Assembly: GCA_020284085.1 (NCBI GenBank)
Contig: JACEVL010000411.1
Coordinates: 1-64,000 of the forward strand
Length of the DNA stretch: 64,000 nucleotides
Reading direction: 5' to 3'
DNA from: Aporrectodea caliginosa
Taxonomy: Eukaryota; Annelida; Clitellata; Crassiclitellata; Lumbricidae
Shown: positions 1 through 10,845 of the stretch, piece after piece
Position numbering within the stretch: the stretch's first letter is position 1
Layout: every line of letters starts with the position of its first letter
Translations under genes and position numbers: made by a program
The notes under the pieces: model-generated
Databases searched by the model: none
What the model saw: the letters and a program-made list of their open reading frames with translations, nothing else
Told to the model about the DNA's origin: nothing

Positions 1-150
1 GGAATAAGAACAGATTTTAAATATTGTGGTTGGCCAGAGTTCAAAGTTTTATAAACTATGAGCCCCAGTTTGAAACGAATTCTTTGCTGAACAGGAAGCC
101 AATGCAGAGATTTAAGCACAGGGGTTATATGTTCATATTTGGATGTATTA
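1..150 (-). pseudogene. Older L2/CR1-type LINE, C-terminal reverse transcriptase fragment
   Basis: Read on the minus strand, this stretch encodes the familiar end of a CR1/L2 polyprotein, including LKSLHWLPVQQRIRFK. It stops where the tail of another LINE begins at about 151. The upstream half of the same protein ends at about 4262 with LQRVQNSLAR, which in this family comes shortly before the HITPVLKSLHWLP segment. I infer that this fragment and 4262-5550 are one old LINE split by the insertion lying between them. The copy is dead: it is cut by the window edge and contains no complete ORF. Confidence 0.75.
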
Positions 151-167
151 GTTATTCATTCATTCAT

Positions 168-1503
168 TCATTCATTCAGAGCATTTATATAGCGCCCCTT
201 CAAGAAACTACTCAGGAGCGCTCCCGGCCCAGCCACGACTAAAGAAAAAGACTTGAGAGACTTGTAGAACCCTGTCGGATGGCTTACAAGTAAAAAACGG
301 AGCTTAAGTGGGAGGTGATTCCAGATGGAAGGGCCCACAACCGAAAAAGCACGGCGCTGCTTAATAGCCAAGCGAGCACGTGGAACAAGGAACTCACCCC
401 TCGTCGCAGAGCGAAGCACCCGACGCGCTGCAACATCAGACACTGGGCGGCAAAGATCGCGCAAGTAAGATGGAGCGCAGCCAAGAACACAACGAGAAAC
501 CAGAGCAGCGATGCGATATGAGATCCGCTGAGACACAGGCAGCCAATGCAACACATCACGCATGTATGCAGAAACAGGAGAGAACTTAGGAAGGCGTCCA
601 ATAAGCCGAGCAGCCGAGCGTAGAACTCGATCTAGTCGCCCCAGAACCCCAAGGGGAAGGCCAGCAAGTAGTGAGGAACAGTGGTCAATTCGACTAGTAA
701 CAAAGGCATGAACAAGGACCACAACTGCATCATGAGAGAGAGCGAGAGACCACTCGAAGCTGACGAAGCTGATAATAACAACTCCGTGCAATTGAGTTCA
801 CATGTTGAGACAAAGTAAGCTCGGAGTCAAGAGAAAGTCCCAGATCACGAACTGTAAGGGAAAAGGTTATGTGAGGAAAGAGCAAGGTAAGTTGAGGAAA
901 GTCGATACCCTGCAGTTGTCTACGGCTACCCAGCCAAATGAGCTGTGTTTTAGAGGGATTTAAGAGTAGCCGATTGGAGGCCATCCAAGAAGAGAGGACA
1001 TCCATAGTCAGACACATCTGACTCACAGTAGCCACCGCATCAGCTGAACAGGTGTGGATGTAGGCTTGCACATCATCGGCAAATAGTTGGTGTAGAAGCC
1101 CCTGAGACGTCAACAAGGAGCAGACATCAGCAGTATAAAGAAGATAAAGCAGCGGGCCCAAGACAGAACCCTGGGGCACACCCAAAGGGGCAGGGACCCA
1201 AAGAGACCTGGACGAACCAAGGACTACACAATTTGTGCGGTCAGTTAAAAAAGATCTAAGCCATTCTAGAGGCTGGTCCACCAAGCCAAAGGAAGTGGAG
1301 AGGCGCTGCAACAAAATGGAGTGGTCCACAGAGTCAAAAGCAGAGCTTACATCAAAGAGAGCAAGGAGAGTAACCTGACCACGGTCAACTGCGCTATAGA
1401 AGTCTGACAAAAGTCGAAGCAGGAGAGTCTCCGTGGAGTGATTCCGACGGAAACCCGACTGCTGAGACGGAATCAATTCATTCACATCTAGATAAGTAAT
1501 CCT
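168..1503 (-). pseudogene. L2-like LINE ORF2, reverse transcriptase and C-terminus
   Basis: Carries RT fingers and palm: QQSGFRRNHSTETLLLRL, LFDVSSAFDSVDHSILL, GVPQGSVLGPLLYLLYTAD and the active site LFADDVQAY, then thumb motifs WMASNRLLLNPSKTQLIW and VRDLGLSLDSELTL. A frameshift between about 730 and 791 moves the remainder into a second frame, which has DHCSSLLAGLP, ARLIGRLPKFS, VLHWLPVSQRISYRI and AFSVVGPSIWNHLP and ends in LKGRYINALNE. The protein end overlaps the conserved GCGCTATATAAAT tail. Confidence 0.82.
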
Positions 1504-2274
1504 GGAGTCGTACCAATTCACGAGTATTCAGCATCAAGTTCTACGGCCCAAATCTTTGGAATACCATTCCATTAGACATCCGCCTTGCGCCAAATATCTA
1601 CTTATTTAGGATTAGATTTAAAGCATATCTCTTAGCGTCATCTGACTGACCTCCCCGGTGGTGGAGGATCCCTGTGAATGGCCAGCCTTCTCCTTTTCCA
1701 TTTCCTTTTTCTTTCCCTTCCTCTTCTCGTCTCCTCTCTTCTCATGTCTTGCATTCTTCCTCACTTTCCCTTTCTGATCTCCCTGCTTTCTCGCTCTTCC
1801 TTCTTTCAACTCTCCTCTCTCTTATTTCGCATCTCCTCTACCTCCTCAGTTTACTTATTTTAGTAGTAAGGATTTTAGTTAAGGATTTTAGTTAAGGTTA
1901 TTTTGGGGATTTTTGCCCAATCACTATGTTATTTTTTGTGTTGTTGCCTGCAGTTACTAGTGTCTATCTTATTGTATCTTTCTTAATAGTTAAGGTATGC
2001 ACCCTACCGTTGTTTTTTTGTTCACCTATAGATTTCCTCCGTCCTCACGAAATGTCGTAATTTCTGGACTGTCTCATGACCGTATTATTATTGGTTTGTA
2101 ACGGAACTTGTAGGTCGCCCCAACTAGCGGGAATAATCCTCCCTTTGGGGTCTCCTTTTGCCTCATGTAGCGTGATACACCTGTTAAATAAACTTGATTC
2201 ACTATTTGTATAACGGGTCACATTATCTGATGCAATAAAGTTTTTCTGATTCTGATTCTGATTCTGATTCTGAA
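1502..2274 (+). mobile_element. 5'-truncated LINE with (TTCTGA)n tail inserted in the L2-like element
   Basis: Only the very end of the coding region is present: from about 1504 the frame reads SRTNSRVFSIKFYGPNLWNT and closes with a TGA at about 1648. This YGPNLWNTIPLDIR block is the typical C-terminus of CR1-like and related LINEs. A 3' UTR of about 600 bp follows, with a pyrimidine-rich stretch (1690-1850), AATAAA just before the end, and a tail of TTCTGA units (2246-2274). Removing it rejoins ANQLI with TYLDVNEL in the host LINE. The orientation is opposite to its host. Confidence 0.75.
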
Positions 2275-2834
2275 TCAGCTGGTTAGCAACAATGCGTTCA
2301 AGTATTTTAGATAAAAAAGTTACATTCGCAATGGGGCGATAGTTTGCTGGATCACTCTGGTCCAGACCATCGTGCTTCAGAACTGGTAGAAGAACGGAAC
2401 GTTTCTGTGAGACTGGTAGGCATGCCTCACGGATCGAACAGTTGCACAGAACAGTGAGGAAGGGAAGGAGATCGTCAATTAATTCCTGAACAAGAAATGT
2501 TGGTGCAGGATCCAACTCGCACGTCTTGGCGGCAGATGAGAGGATGAGTCGACGGAGGTCCAAACTCGAAATCTCCTGGAGAGCAGGAAGCCGATGCTCC
2601 GTGGTAGAAAACGTAGGCGGAGAAGAGTCAGCAGTGGAACTCCGAATAGATGAAATCTTGGCAGAGAATCGCTCCAGGAATGCCTCTGCAGAGAATGGCG
2701 GAGGAGACTCCGACTGACGACCACCCCTCTGACGACCAAGGAGGCCATTGAAAGTGGTCCATAGCCTTTTCGGATCTTTCGACTGGCGAGTGATGATGGC
2801 CTCCCAGTATTCACGTTCTCTGGGCGGTACGAGG
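2275..2834 (-). pseudogene. L2-like LINE ORF2, N-terminal reverse transcriptase segment
   Basis: Continuation of the polyprotein after the frameshift at about 2835. The recognisable RT palm entry reads KTCELDPAPTFLVQELIDDL, then RSVLLPVLKHDGLDQSDPANYRPIANVTFLSKILERIVANQLI. It stops abruptly at about 2275, where the TTCTGA tail of an inserted LINE begins. The next residues of the same protein (TYLDVNELIPSQQSGFRR) resume at about 1502 on the other side of that insertion. Confidence 0.75.
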
Positions 2835-4062
2835 TATGCATTTCTCTAACGAAGCGGACCCACGCGGCCCGATCAGCCGGAGAGCGTGTTCTTCTGTAGA
2901 TTCTCTCAAGCCGTCGTGCCTGTCGTCGGAGCTTCCGATACTCTGCATCAAACCACGAAGAAGATGGACGGTAGCGCGATTGGACGCTGCGCACCGGTAG
3001 AAATGTGTCTATGAGACCAGACAGCGCGGTCTCATAAGAGCTGAACAGCTCTGTCGTAGAGCGCCCGATGGACGACTGAAGATCAGCAAAGAGAGGATGA
3101 GCTCGGAGTGCTGAACAGAATGCAGAACGGTCAAGACTTTTCCAGTTACGGATCTGACGAACGGCGAGAAGAAGAGGCTCGTAGATGAAGGGGATTGAGG
3201 CAGCGACGAGACCATGGTCAGAGAGAACAGGAGGATAGACAGTCACATCAGACACCCGGCAGTCATCTCTGGTGACGATGACGTCGAGCCAGCCACCCAG
3301 CAAGTGTGTGGGTTCTGTGACATGTTGCTTCAGCCCGAACTGTTCCAAAACCGCAGCAAATTCCATGGATTCCGAGAGCGATGAATCCTCTAGATGTAGG
3401 TTAAGGTCCCCGGTGAGAACCAGCTGTGTGTTGTGAAGCGCAAATTGTTCTAATAGAGCCAGGAGCTCTTCAAAGAACGCCGACGAGGGAGGGGAGGAGC
3501 CAGGACGGTATACGGCCAGGAGCGTAGTTGGACCACGCTTAGATGACAGGGAGACCGCGAGAGCCTCGAAGGTCGACGGGGTCCTGGCCAGCTCAATCCT
3601 CTTCGCACTCAACTGGCTTCGGTGGTAGACGATCAGCCCACCTCCTCGTATAGCCACACCAGTGTCATCTACCCTCGGACGATCAAGGAACTGGAAGCCA
3701 GGCGGAGCAGCTCGACGGACAGCAACATCAGTGGAAGAGAGATGCCAAGACTCGACGACGACCAAGACATCCAAGTCATTGGCCACGATCATGTCCGCTG
3801 TTGGTACGTATTTGTTTTTCAAAGAACGTATATTGAGAGTAGCAAGACGGATAGCCGACGAGGACAAAGGCTCCGATCGGCAGGGCTCCGGTCGACTAGA
3901 AGGCGAAGACGGACATGGAAGGGACCGAAGATATGCCGGGCGCCATAGTCTGAAACGAAACAGCGTCTTACGAATCAGCCGGCAAGGAGGCGACGGGCTT
4001 GTGTTGAGCGACCTAATTAGGTCAGCGGTGTATACAAGGGCGTACACAGGAGGCGTAGACAT
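2835..4062 (-). pseudogene. L2-like LINE ORF2, endonuclease half
   Basis: APE-type endonuclease that would nick target DNA to prime reverse transcription. Visible motifs in order are LATLNIRSLKNK (first Asn), VVVESWH (catalytic Glu), AVYRPG, LTGDLNLHLED (Asp/Asn) and LSDHGLVAA (the SDH motif). The Arg-rich linker that follows (RKLRRQARRLERIYRRTR) is also usual for this family. I chose the start at about 4062 because the frame opened further upstream has no LINE-like sequence. The frame is lost near 2835, after WVRFVREMH. The polyprotein then continues in another frame as far as 2280. Confidence 0.8.
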
Positions 4063-4261
4063 GGCACGATACTCGTAACAAAACACGCCAAAATAAAATC
4101 CTGAGGAATCGAAAATAATCCAAAAAGCGAACAATAAACTCTGAAGACGATAATAAAACTATTAGTCAACTTGTTCACATAAGATATAATCCGATTCTTT
4201 GAAAAAATCAATTTATAGACATAGCCGTGACTGACCAGTGTTAACACGCCATAGGCGCCAT

Positions 4262-5550
4262 CTCTAGCCAAAGAGTTCTGAACCCTCTGCAGCTTCAGAA
4301 TGTTTGATTTATTGATACCAGTAAGAAGCGAGTTACAATAGTCTAGGGACTGGAAACCAATGCATTTGCCAAAGATATTCTTGCAGACATGGGCACATAA
4401 CGCCTAATTCTGCGTATGTCACAAATGAACATAAAGGATGACTTACAAATACTGTTTACATGGCCAGTGAGAGACATGGTAGAATTAAAAACAACGCCTA
4501 AGTTGCATTCAGCATCGGCAAGCTCAACAATTGAGTCACCCAGGTTCAATTACTTAAGCCGATCAAATTTCTTAAATTGCTGTTGAGTGCCAAGTAACAG
4601 AAATTCAGTCTTTGATGGGTTAAGGAGGAGTTTATTGGCTGCCATCCAGGACTGTACTTCAACACAGACAGAAGACAACAGCTGTACAGATTAGTCACAT
4701 GACAATCTATCAAATGAAATGTAAATTTGAGTATCATCAGCATAGAAATGATTTCTTAGCAAATGATTATTATCATGCAATGCTTTTAATGGTGTGGTGT
4801 ATACTGTAAAAAAAGAGGGCCAAGCACTGATCCCTGTGGTACACCGCATGTCAACAACGCATCAGATTAATAATTACCATTTAAATACACTGATTGAGTG
4901 CGTGGACTAAGATAAGTACTAAACTAATTTAGTGCAGGGCCAGAGATCCCAAACCAGTTCTCGAGACGCTGAAGAAAGAATAGAATGATCCACAGTATCA
5001 AAAGCAGCAGACCAGACAAGAAGAAGAAGTGCTGTCACCTTACCACCATCCAATGAGCAAATGATGTCACTATGAACAGTAAGAAGTGCAGATTCTGTTG
5101 AGTGAAACTTACGATAGGCAGACTGACAATGGGAGATTGAGGAGTTTGATGACAGGTGAATTTGCATGCGATTCAGGACTATCCATTCATGGATTTTATA
5201 TATAAAATTCAAGGTTGAGATAGGCCTATATATAATTTGACAGATCGTCGGGATCAAGAGAAGGTTTCTTAAGCAGCGGATCAACTATGGCATGAGCAAA
5301 AGCAGATGTTAAAGATCCCTCATGCAATGAGAAATTGATAATTGATGTAATGGTGGGACCCAGGACATCAAAGCACTCTTTAAGAAACCAAGTTGGAACG
5401 GTGTCAAGGAGACCGGTTTTGTTATGCGAGGAAAAGATAAGTTTTCGAACCTCTCTCACAGTAGTTGGCAGAAAGAAGTCCATGCATGCTAGGACTACTG
5501 TTTACCAAATGAGTCAAAACCATTATAAGGGACAGGGGGTTTGCACGATG
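4262..5550 (-). pseudogene. Older L2/CR1-like LINE, reverse transcriptase fragments
   Basis: Degenerate RT in several frames, read from high to low coordinates: VREVRKLIFSSHNKTGLLDT and ILDPDDLSNY-like sequence near 5230-5480, the CQSAYRKFHSTESALLTVHS and SAAFDTVDHSIL motifs near 4960-5110, then NLGVVFNSTMSLTGHVNSIC near 4450, and SLDYCNSLL and LKLQRVQNSLAR near 4280. Stops and frameshifts occur throughout. It continues at 1-150 after the nested insertion. It is more diverged than the inserted copy, consistent with being older. Confidence 0.7.
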
Positions 5551-5795
5551 TGGTTGGCTTCATTTCAGACTCAGGCCTCTGACTGAACGATTAATCGGCA
5601 CGGTCCTTGATCCGCCCCGTGTCCGGGCTCTGATCAGACACCGGCAGACTGCTCGACAAAACAAACGACCGCAACGCAGCCGTCTTTCATCGCAAGCGGA
5701 CAGGTCGCTTCCTCACGTTTTGCGGAGGAAGCACATTCACCTTTGGCTTCGCCCCTCTCACACCCTGTTTCACCAGGTCTTCTCAGGTTGTTTAG
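5551..5795. other. Spacer with an unrecognised basic open frame
   Basis: Between the old LINE and the foldback element the plus strand stays open for about 75 codons (from about 5556) in an Arg/His/Gln-rich frame, including RHRQTARQNKRPQRSR. It is GC-richer than its surroundings. There is no clear start codon, and the frame runs into the transposon end. I do not recognise it; it could be a remnant of another element. Confidence 0.3.
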
Positions 5796-6119
5796 TAGGG
5801 TGCAGTGAAAAAACAGAAAATTAGAAATTCAAAAAGTAATAGCAACCAAAAGTTGCCTAATGGTATGGGGTCAAAAAATGTTGAAAAAGTTTTTAAAAAT
5901 ATTAATGTCTTCCACCTCCACCAGAGGGCCAAAGTTACGAAAAATAGCATTTTTTCGAGAAAATTGAAGGATTCCTTGTAATATTTTCTAATTGAAAACT
6001 AATTAATTTTCATTCAATATACCGCTGGATAGAGCTTTCAAAACTGAATAAAATGATATATTAATTTTCAGAATATGCCCATATTTGTAGAAGTTATTAA
6101 CTTTTACCATTTCCTCTGG

Positions 6120-6137
6120 TTCGCGACATGTCGCGAA
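6120..6137. repeat. Perfect 18-bp palindrome inside the foldback arm
   Basis: TTCGCGACATGTCGCGAA is its own reverse complement. The same palindrome recurs in the opposite arm near 8065-8082, so each arm carries one copy. It is the most GC-rich point of an AT-rich arm and could be a protein-binding site, but nothing here shows that. Confidence 0.7.
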
Positions 6138-6529
6138 GTCTGAAAACGGTTAAATACTAATAACTATTTTATCCTTCGAGATATTTCAACCCATAGTATG
6201 CCATTCGATTCAGCTCTGAACCGCCGTTCTAACGGTTCATTGTGATGCGGGATTGTTAACAGTAGACATTTGTTTTACATTTTTACAGTTTTAGTATAGT
6301 ATTTTTTGAAATTTTTCATTGATTCTGTTGTCATTTCAGCTGAATGCGCACTTTGTCCGATAAATTAAGTGCTAAGAACATTCCATTTTGATCGGGAATA
6401 ATTGCGAAATGTCAACGTATAAAAGCTAGATTGCCTACTCCTTCTTATTGTTTTCGAAGTTCGGACACAGTCAGGAACTACGGCAGACTGTTCTACCCCA
6501 TATGAGAAATGTGTCTCTGTTGAACTGGT

Positions 6530-6970
6530 CCACTACCTTGATTTTCACTCTCTAATGCCTCCTCTTCAGTCTGGACTTAGGAAATTCCACTCGACGAAAT
6601 CTCATATGGTGAGTCTTCTAGCAGATATATTTCATGATGTGAACCGTAGCCATATCATTCTACTCTCCCTTTATGACATTAGTGCCGCTTTTGACACTGT
6701 TGATCACACCATCCTCTTAGACCTGCTGTTTAGGTCGTTTGAGATTGTCGACTCTGCTCTTCTTGCTTCCGTTCATTCTTTACCTTCATGGCCCTGCCGT
6801 CGTAGCCGCTGCTATGGTTGAACGCATTCTAGAGGTTTCAGCTGCTCTTGATCGAGGGTTATCCGCTTATTGTCTTTGTCTAAACCAAGACAAGACCCAG
6901 TATATCATGTTTCTACTTAATCGCCACTTAGAATCAGAAGCTTTCCCAACCAGGAAGTATCGTCACTGAG
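6530..6970 (+). pseudogene. L2-like RT fragment in the left arm of the foldback element
   Basis: The plus-strand frame contains QSGLRKFHSTKSHMVSLLAD and LLSLYDISAAFDTVDHTILL, which are RT motifs. It then jumps by internal deletion to VERILEVSAALDRGLSAYCL and LNQDKTQYIMFLLNRHL. The copy at 7465-7700 on the minus strand is its inverted duplicate. Confidence 0.75.
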
Positions 6971-7700
6971 AGAAAGAGAGGTTTCAGGCGCTTGAGGAAC
7001 TGGTCAGAGGAAAGAGAAAGGAAGTCAGCCCTAAGGGACTGCGGCAGTCGGTTCCAGTTGGAGGGCCAACAGCAGCGAGACGCCTAGACTGTGTCATAGA
7101 GGTACGCCTTCCAGGGACAGCCAAGTGGCCACAAGCCAAAGACCGAAGGGAGCAAAGGCCAAGGAGAGCATAAGCTGAAGTACAATAGACCTTAAGATCT
7201 TGACAGAGAGAGGACAGAATCGAGAATTAATCCAAGATCACGTGTCGTTAGCATGTTGGTGGAAGATGACATTGAGTGGTCTAAGAACCCTAGCTAGATC
7301 CGAGGTATACAAAATAAACAGAAGGGGAACACAGACAGAGCTCCGAGGTAAGCCATAAGTGACGTGGAGTCAGAAAGAGCGGGTTGGACCGAAAATTACA
7401 TAAACTGTGCGAACCGTGAGGAACAAATGCAACAAAAGAAGAGCAGTGTCAACCATCCCAGACTAACTAGACAGCAGGTCTAAGAGGATGGTATGATCAA
7501 CAGTGTCAAAAGCGGCACTAATGTCATAAAGGGAGAGTAGAATGATATGGCTACGGTCCACATCATGAAATATATCTGCTAGAAGACTCACCATATGAGA
7601 TCCGTCGAGTGGAATTTCCTAAATCCAGACTGAAGAGGAGGCATTAGAGAGTGAAAATCAAGGTAGTGGACCAGTTCAACAGAGACACATTTCTCATATG
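6971..7700 (-). pseudogene. L2-like RT fragment in the right arm and loop of the foldback element
   Basis: Minus strand. It has the same RT block as the left arm (SAAFDTVDHTILL at about 7500-7530) and then continues further than the left copy: a YGLPRSSVCVPLLFILYTSD block near 7300-7350, and a C-terminal block with GRRTSMTQSRRLAAVGPP near 7050-7110. Several stops are present. The more complete right copy suggests that the inverted duplication used a longer LINE fragment, or that the left copy was deleted afterwards. Confidence 0.65.
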
Positions 7701-8517
7701 GGGTAGAACAGTCTGCCGTAGTTCCTGACTGTGTCCGAACTTCGAAAACAATGTTTAAGAAGGAGTAGGCAATCTAGCTTTTATACGTTGACATTTCGCA
7801 ATTATTCCCGATCAAAATGGAATGTTCTTAGCACTTAATTTATCGGACAAAGTGCGCATTCAGCTGAAATGACAACAGAATCAATGAAAAATTTCAAAAA
7901 ATACTATACTAAAACTGTAAAAATGTAAAACAAATGTCTACTGTTAACAATCCCGCATCACAATGAACCGTTAGAACGGCGGTTCAGAGATGAATCGAAT
8001 GGCATACTATGGGTTGAAATATCTCGAAGGATAAAATAGTTATTAGTATTTAACCGTTTTCAGACTTCGCGACATGTCGCGAACCGGAGGAAATGGTAAA
8101 AAGTTAATAACTTCTACAAATATGGGCATATTCTGAAAATTAATATATCATTTTATTCAGTTTTGAAAGCTCTATCCAGCGGTATATTGAATGAAAATTA
8201 ATTAGTTTTCAATTTAAAAATATTACAAGGAATCCTTCAATTTTCTCGAAAAATGCTATTTTTCGTAACTTTGGCCCTCTGGTGGAGGTGGAAGACATTA
8301 ATATTTTTAAAAACTTTTTCAACATTTTTTGACCCCATACCATTAGGCAACTTTTGGTTCCTATTACTTTTTGAATTTCTAATTTTCGGTTTTTTCACTG
8401 CACCCTATTGTTTAGTCTATAATTATCGGTGCAAGTCTAATAAAATAAAATACAACTTCAATTGATATTGCTCTCATTCCAAAGTTCAGAAGTGCACACA
8501 ACCGTATACAAACGAAC

Positions 8518-8862
8518 ATTGATGTAAATGTAATGTAATGTAGCCTAAATCTTCGAAAATTTCTGAGCGCCAAAAAAAGCCACGTCAGGGAGACCAGCTT
8601 ACCACCGGCGCTATATCGAATCAAGTCCGCAATAGCCAAAACTCCTCTGTTCGTTTCGGTGTCAGGTCAAAATCCGGGGAGGTCAAGCCGAGGAGACAGC
8701 ATGGTACTACGGTGGCAATCGGTGATGATAATGATGCTGAATGAGGGACTTACTCATTACTCAAGGTCCCTAAACAGCTACTGGATCGGGCGATGCTCGA
8801 ACCCGTGTTCTCCGCGTTACAGGTCGAGCGCTCTAACCAATCAGTCACACTACTGAGAGACA
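8518..8862 (-). mobile_element. tRNA-derived SINE with (ACATT)n tail
   Basis: On the minus strand, starting near 8855, there is an A-box-like TGATTGGTTAGAGCGC and a B box GGTTCGAGCAT, as in tRNA-derived pol III promoters. The body ends in the segment GCGCTCAGAAATTTTCGAAG and a run of ACATT units (about 8521-8540). The same 3' segment occurs next to an ATGTA-type tail at 58214-58262, which suggests it borrows the 3' end of a LINE. Confidence 0.7.
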
Positions 8863-9150
8863 GGAGCTCTGTTCATAATCACCGTAATCGTATTCGTAAA
8901 CCCCAAATGTCTAAGGCGCTATTTCTAAAGATAAGCGCAAGCCACCAGCTCATTAATGAGCGTCGCGTGGCATCAGAGTCCATCCATGTCCATTGGAGAT
9001 TTAGAGTTCCGAGTCCGGTTGGCAAAGAGACCAAAGAGAGGGAGATAAATTGTCACGTTGAGGACGAGAATGCATGAAAGGCAGAGGATCGAATGGATTA
9101 ATGTAGGAATTCTTAACCACTTTGGAAAGGAAAGCTTGTGAGGTGATGCA
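8863..9150. other. No gene seen
   Basis: Anonymous sequence. A weak 94-codon frame covers part of it but overlaps the SINE head and has no recognisable motif. Confidence 0.4.
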
Positions 9151-10845
9151 GTTATATTTCAGTTTTGAAAATAATTACAGTTTCAGTTTTCATTCATTTT
9201 TTGCGTAATTTCTATTTCAGTTCATGTTTCAGTTTTTAAATACTTTCTGTTTTTACTACAGTTTCAGCTTTGAAGTAATTTTCGTTGTCATTTCAGTTAC
9301 TGGAAAATGTCAGGTTCAGTTTCTATAAAAAAATAGATAGTTATTTTTGCATTAATAGATAACATCGATGCACAACTGATTATATGTTATGAGACGTTAA
9401 CTAGTAGAAGCCCTATTCTCTCACTGTTTAATGTGTTACAAATCGACGAGTGACTTTGCACTACAACAATAACCAGTAACACATGAATTTTAATTCACAA
9501 GTTGTTTATTAAGTTTCACAAAATCGTCATTTCCAGGTTCTGGCTGTTTCTATTTTTGCGTCAGGCAGTCATTGCAAGAGTTCACACCGGGAAGAAACTC
9601 TCTCCACATAGGCCTGCGAATCTTCCCCGTAGGTGTCCATAGGTTATAATAATGATTGGCGCCGGTTGGCCCAAAATGTGAGAGCAAACATTCGGAAATG
9701 CTCTGAGTTTTTCTAGTTTTGTTCGACTGTGCTGTAGTTGAATGTGCCGTGGTTTGCATTGAAGCAGTGTTAACCTTTGACAGACTTTCCCACATAATTT
9801 CATGTTTCACGATGACATCTAGTCATAATGAGTGTGCAAACAACACAGCCCCGTTGATAAATAAATAGGAAGTTAGGAAGTTCATAGGAACTGGTAAACT
9901 TTGCGAATAATAGTCCTTAGAATAACATTGTAATCTATTATTATTTAATATATTTAGCTTCAGATTAGTCGAATTCTTTCCCACAAGTTGCAGCTCACAT
10001 GGTTTATGGATCTAAGTTAACTATGATCAGCCACCTAAGGGAGACCAGCTGATTTTAAAATTTTAAAATGCCGGGGGCCCGGTGGCGCTTTGGATAACAT
10101 CTGGCACGAAGACCGAGAGGTAGCGAGTTCGAGCCCCCGTTGGGCGGATATGCTTTGTAGGCTGCTATTAGCGCCGTTGTATTGCAATCTGTCTGTTCTG
10201 TTAGTAGTTAAGATTTAAATTGCATAACATGTAAATGTACAGTGCAGTGCGTTTGTCAGGCACTTAATAAAAAAATATTATTATTATCATTATTATTGTT
10301 AGAGTCTGATCAAACTTTCACTAAGCACGAACTCACAATCGTTTTGTCATCATTAGAGAATGACGCGGAGAGACAATCTCGTCCCAGTCTACTCCCTGCA
10401 ACATGAAAGTCCTTTCCATCCCGCTCCATCTCCGCATGGTTGGTTCCCATCCCCGCCACATCCCTCAGGTTTTTATCCCCGTTCCTACCCCATCCCAGCA
10501 AACCTACATCACATTCCCTGCAAAACGTTTTCACCATTGAAAATTAAAAAAAAACATTTTTAGCCTAAGAAGCTATAATTATGTATTGCTAATTGAATAA
10601 TTTAATAAAACACACACAAAACAAAGCTTAATGTCCAGCAGGAGCGCATACATTTTCAACAAATTTTCAACTATTTCAGCTCGTATATCAATTATTAATT
10701 ATCGTTTCTTTTCCTATTTTGTTTTAACATTTAAATTTCTAATTCGTTTCCGTTTTGCAAGTAATTTCTGTTTTGGTTTCGGTTTGCGTTAAACGGAAAT
10801 TCATAATTTTTGTTTCAGTTCTTTTTCAGTTAACTGAAATATTAC
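9150..10845. repeat. Possible decayed DNA element with TTCAGTT-rich ends
   Basis: Both ends are rich in TTTCAGTT/AACTGAAA words. The left starts CAGTTATATTTCAGTTTTGA near 9150, and the reverse complement of the right end reads CAGTAATATTTCAGTTAACT near 10845. CAGT-type ends are seen in hAT MITEs, but I find no matching target duplication. A SINE lies inside. There is no coding region. Confidence 0.35.
10071..10290 (+). mobile_element. tRNA-derived SINE with ATT-rich tail
   Basis: The head reads GGGGGCCCGGTGGCGCTTTG and has a B box GAGTTCGAGCC at about 10125, giving tRNA-like promoter spacing. The body contains AGCGCCGTTGTATTGCAA and ends in AATAAAAAAATATTATTATT. It is not a functional tRNA, because the anticodon arm does not fold and the sequence runs on into the SINE body. 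Confidence 0.65.

Larger units (their letters stand above)
151..4262 (-). mobile_element. Near full-length L2-like non-LTR retrotransposon, nested
   Basis: Read from high to low coordinates the element has a 5' leader, an ORF opening at about 4062 (MSTPPVYALVY), an APE-type endonuclease, a reverse transcriptase with an FADD active site, a C-terminal region, and a 3' end with the segment GGGGCGCTATATAAAT followed by a TGAA microsatellite (about 153-178). Tails of this kind are typical of the L2 clade. It interrupts an older LINE on the same strand (1-150 and 4262-5550) and is interrupted by another LINE at 1502-2274. Frameshifts near 2835 and 730-790 make it inactive. Its last 60 bp are shared with SINEs elsewhere in the window. 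Confidence 0.85.
5796..8407. mobile_element. Foldback DNA transposon, hAT-like, with arms of about 0.9 kb
   Basis: The ends are TAGGGTGCAGTG and its reverse complement, flanked by an exact 8-bp duplication TTGTTTAG (5788-5795 and 8408-8415). An 8-bp duplication fits hAT, and also P-type elements. The left arm (5796 to about 6740) matches the reverse complement of the right arm (about 7465-8407) almost base for base by eye, with a few small indels. The inner part of each arm contains a piece of L2-like reverse transcriptase, so the inverted repeat includes captured LINE sequence. No transposase is visible, so it would be non-autonomous. Confidence 0.8.

Noticed and set aside
1674..1895. Leu/Ser-rich overlapping frames at 1674-1895
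   Set aside because: Pyrimidine-rich LINE 3' UTR; two frames give similar low-complexity peptides.
10071..10150. Possible functional tRNA gene
   Set aside because: The B box is good, but the cloverleaf does not close and the sequence continues into a SINE body. The same applies to the heads at 38740, 38897, 48917 and 59390.
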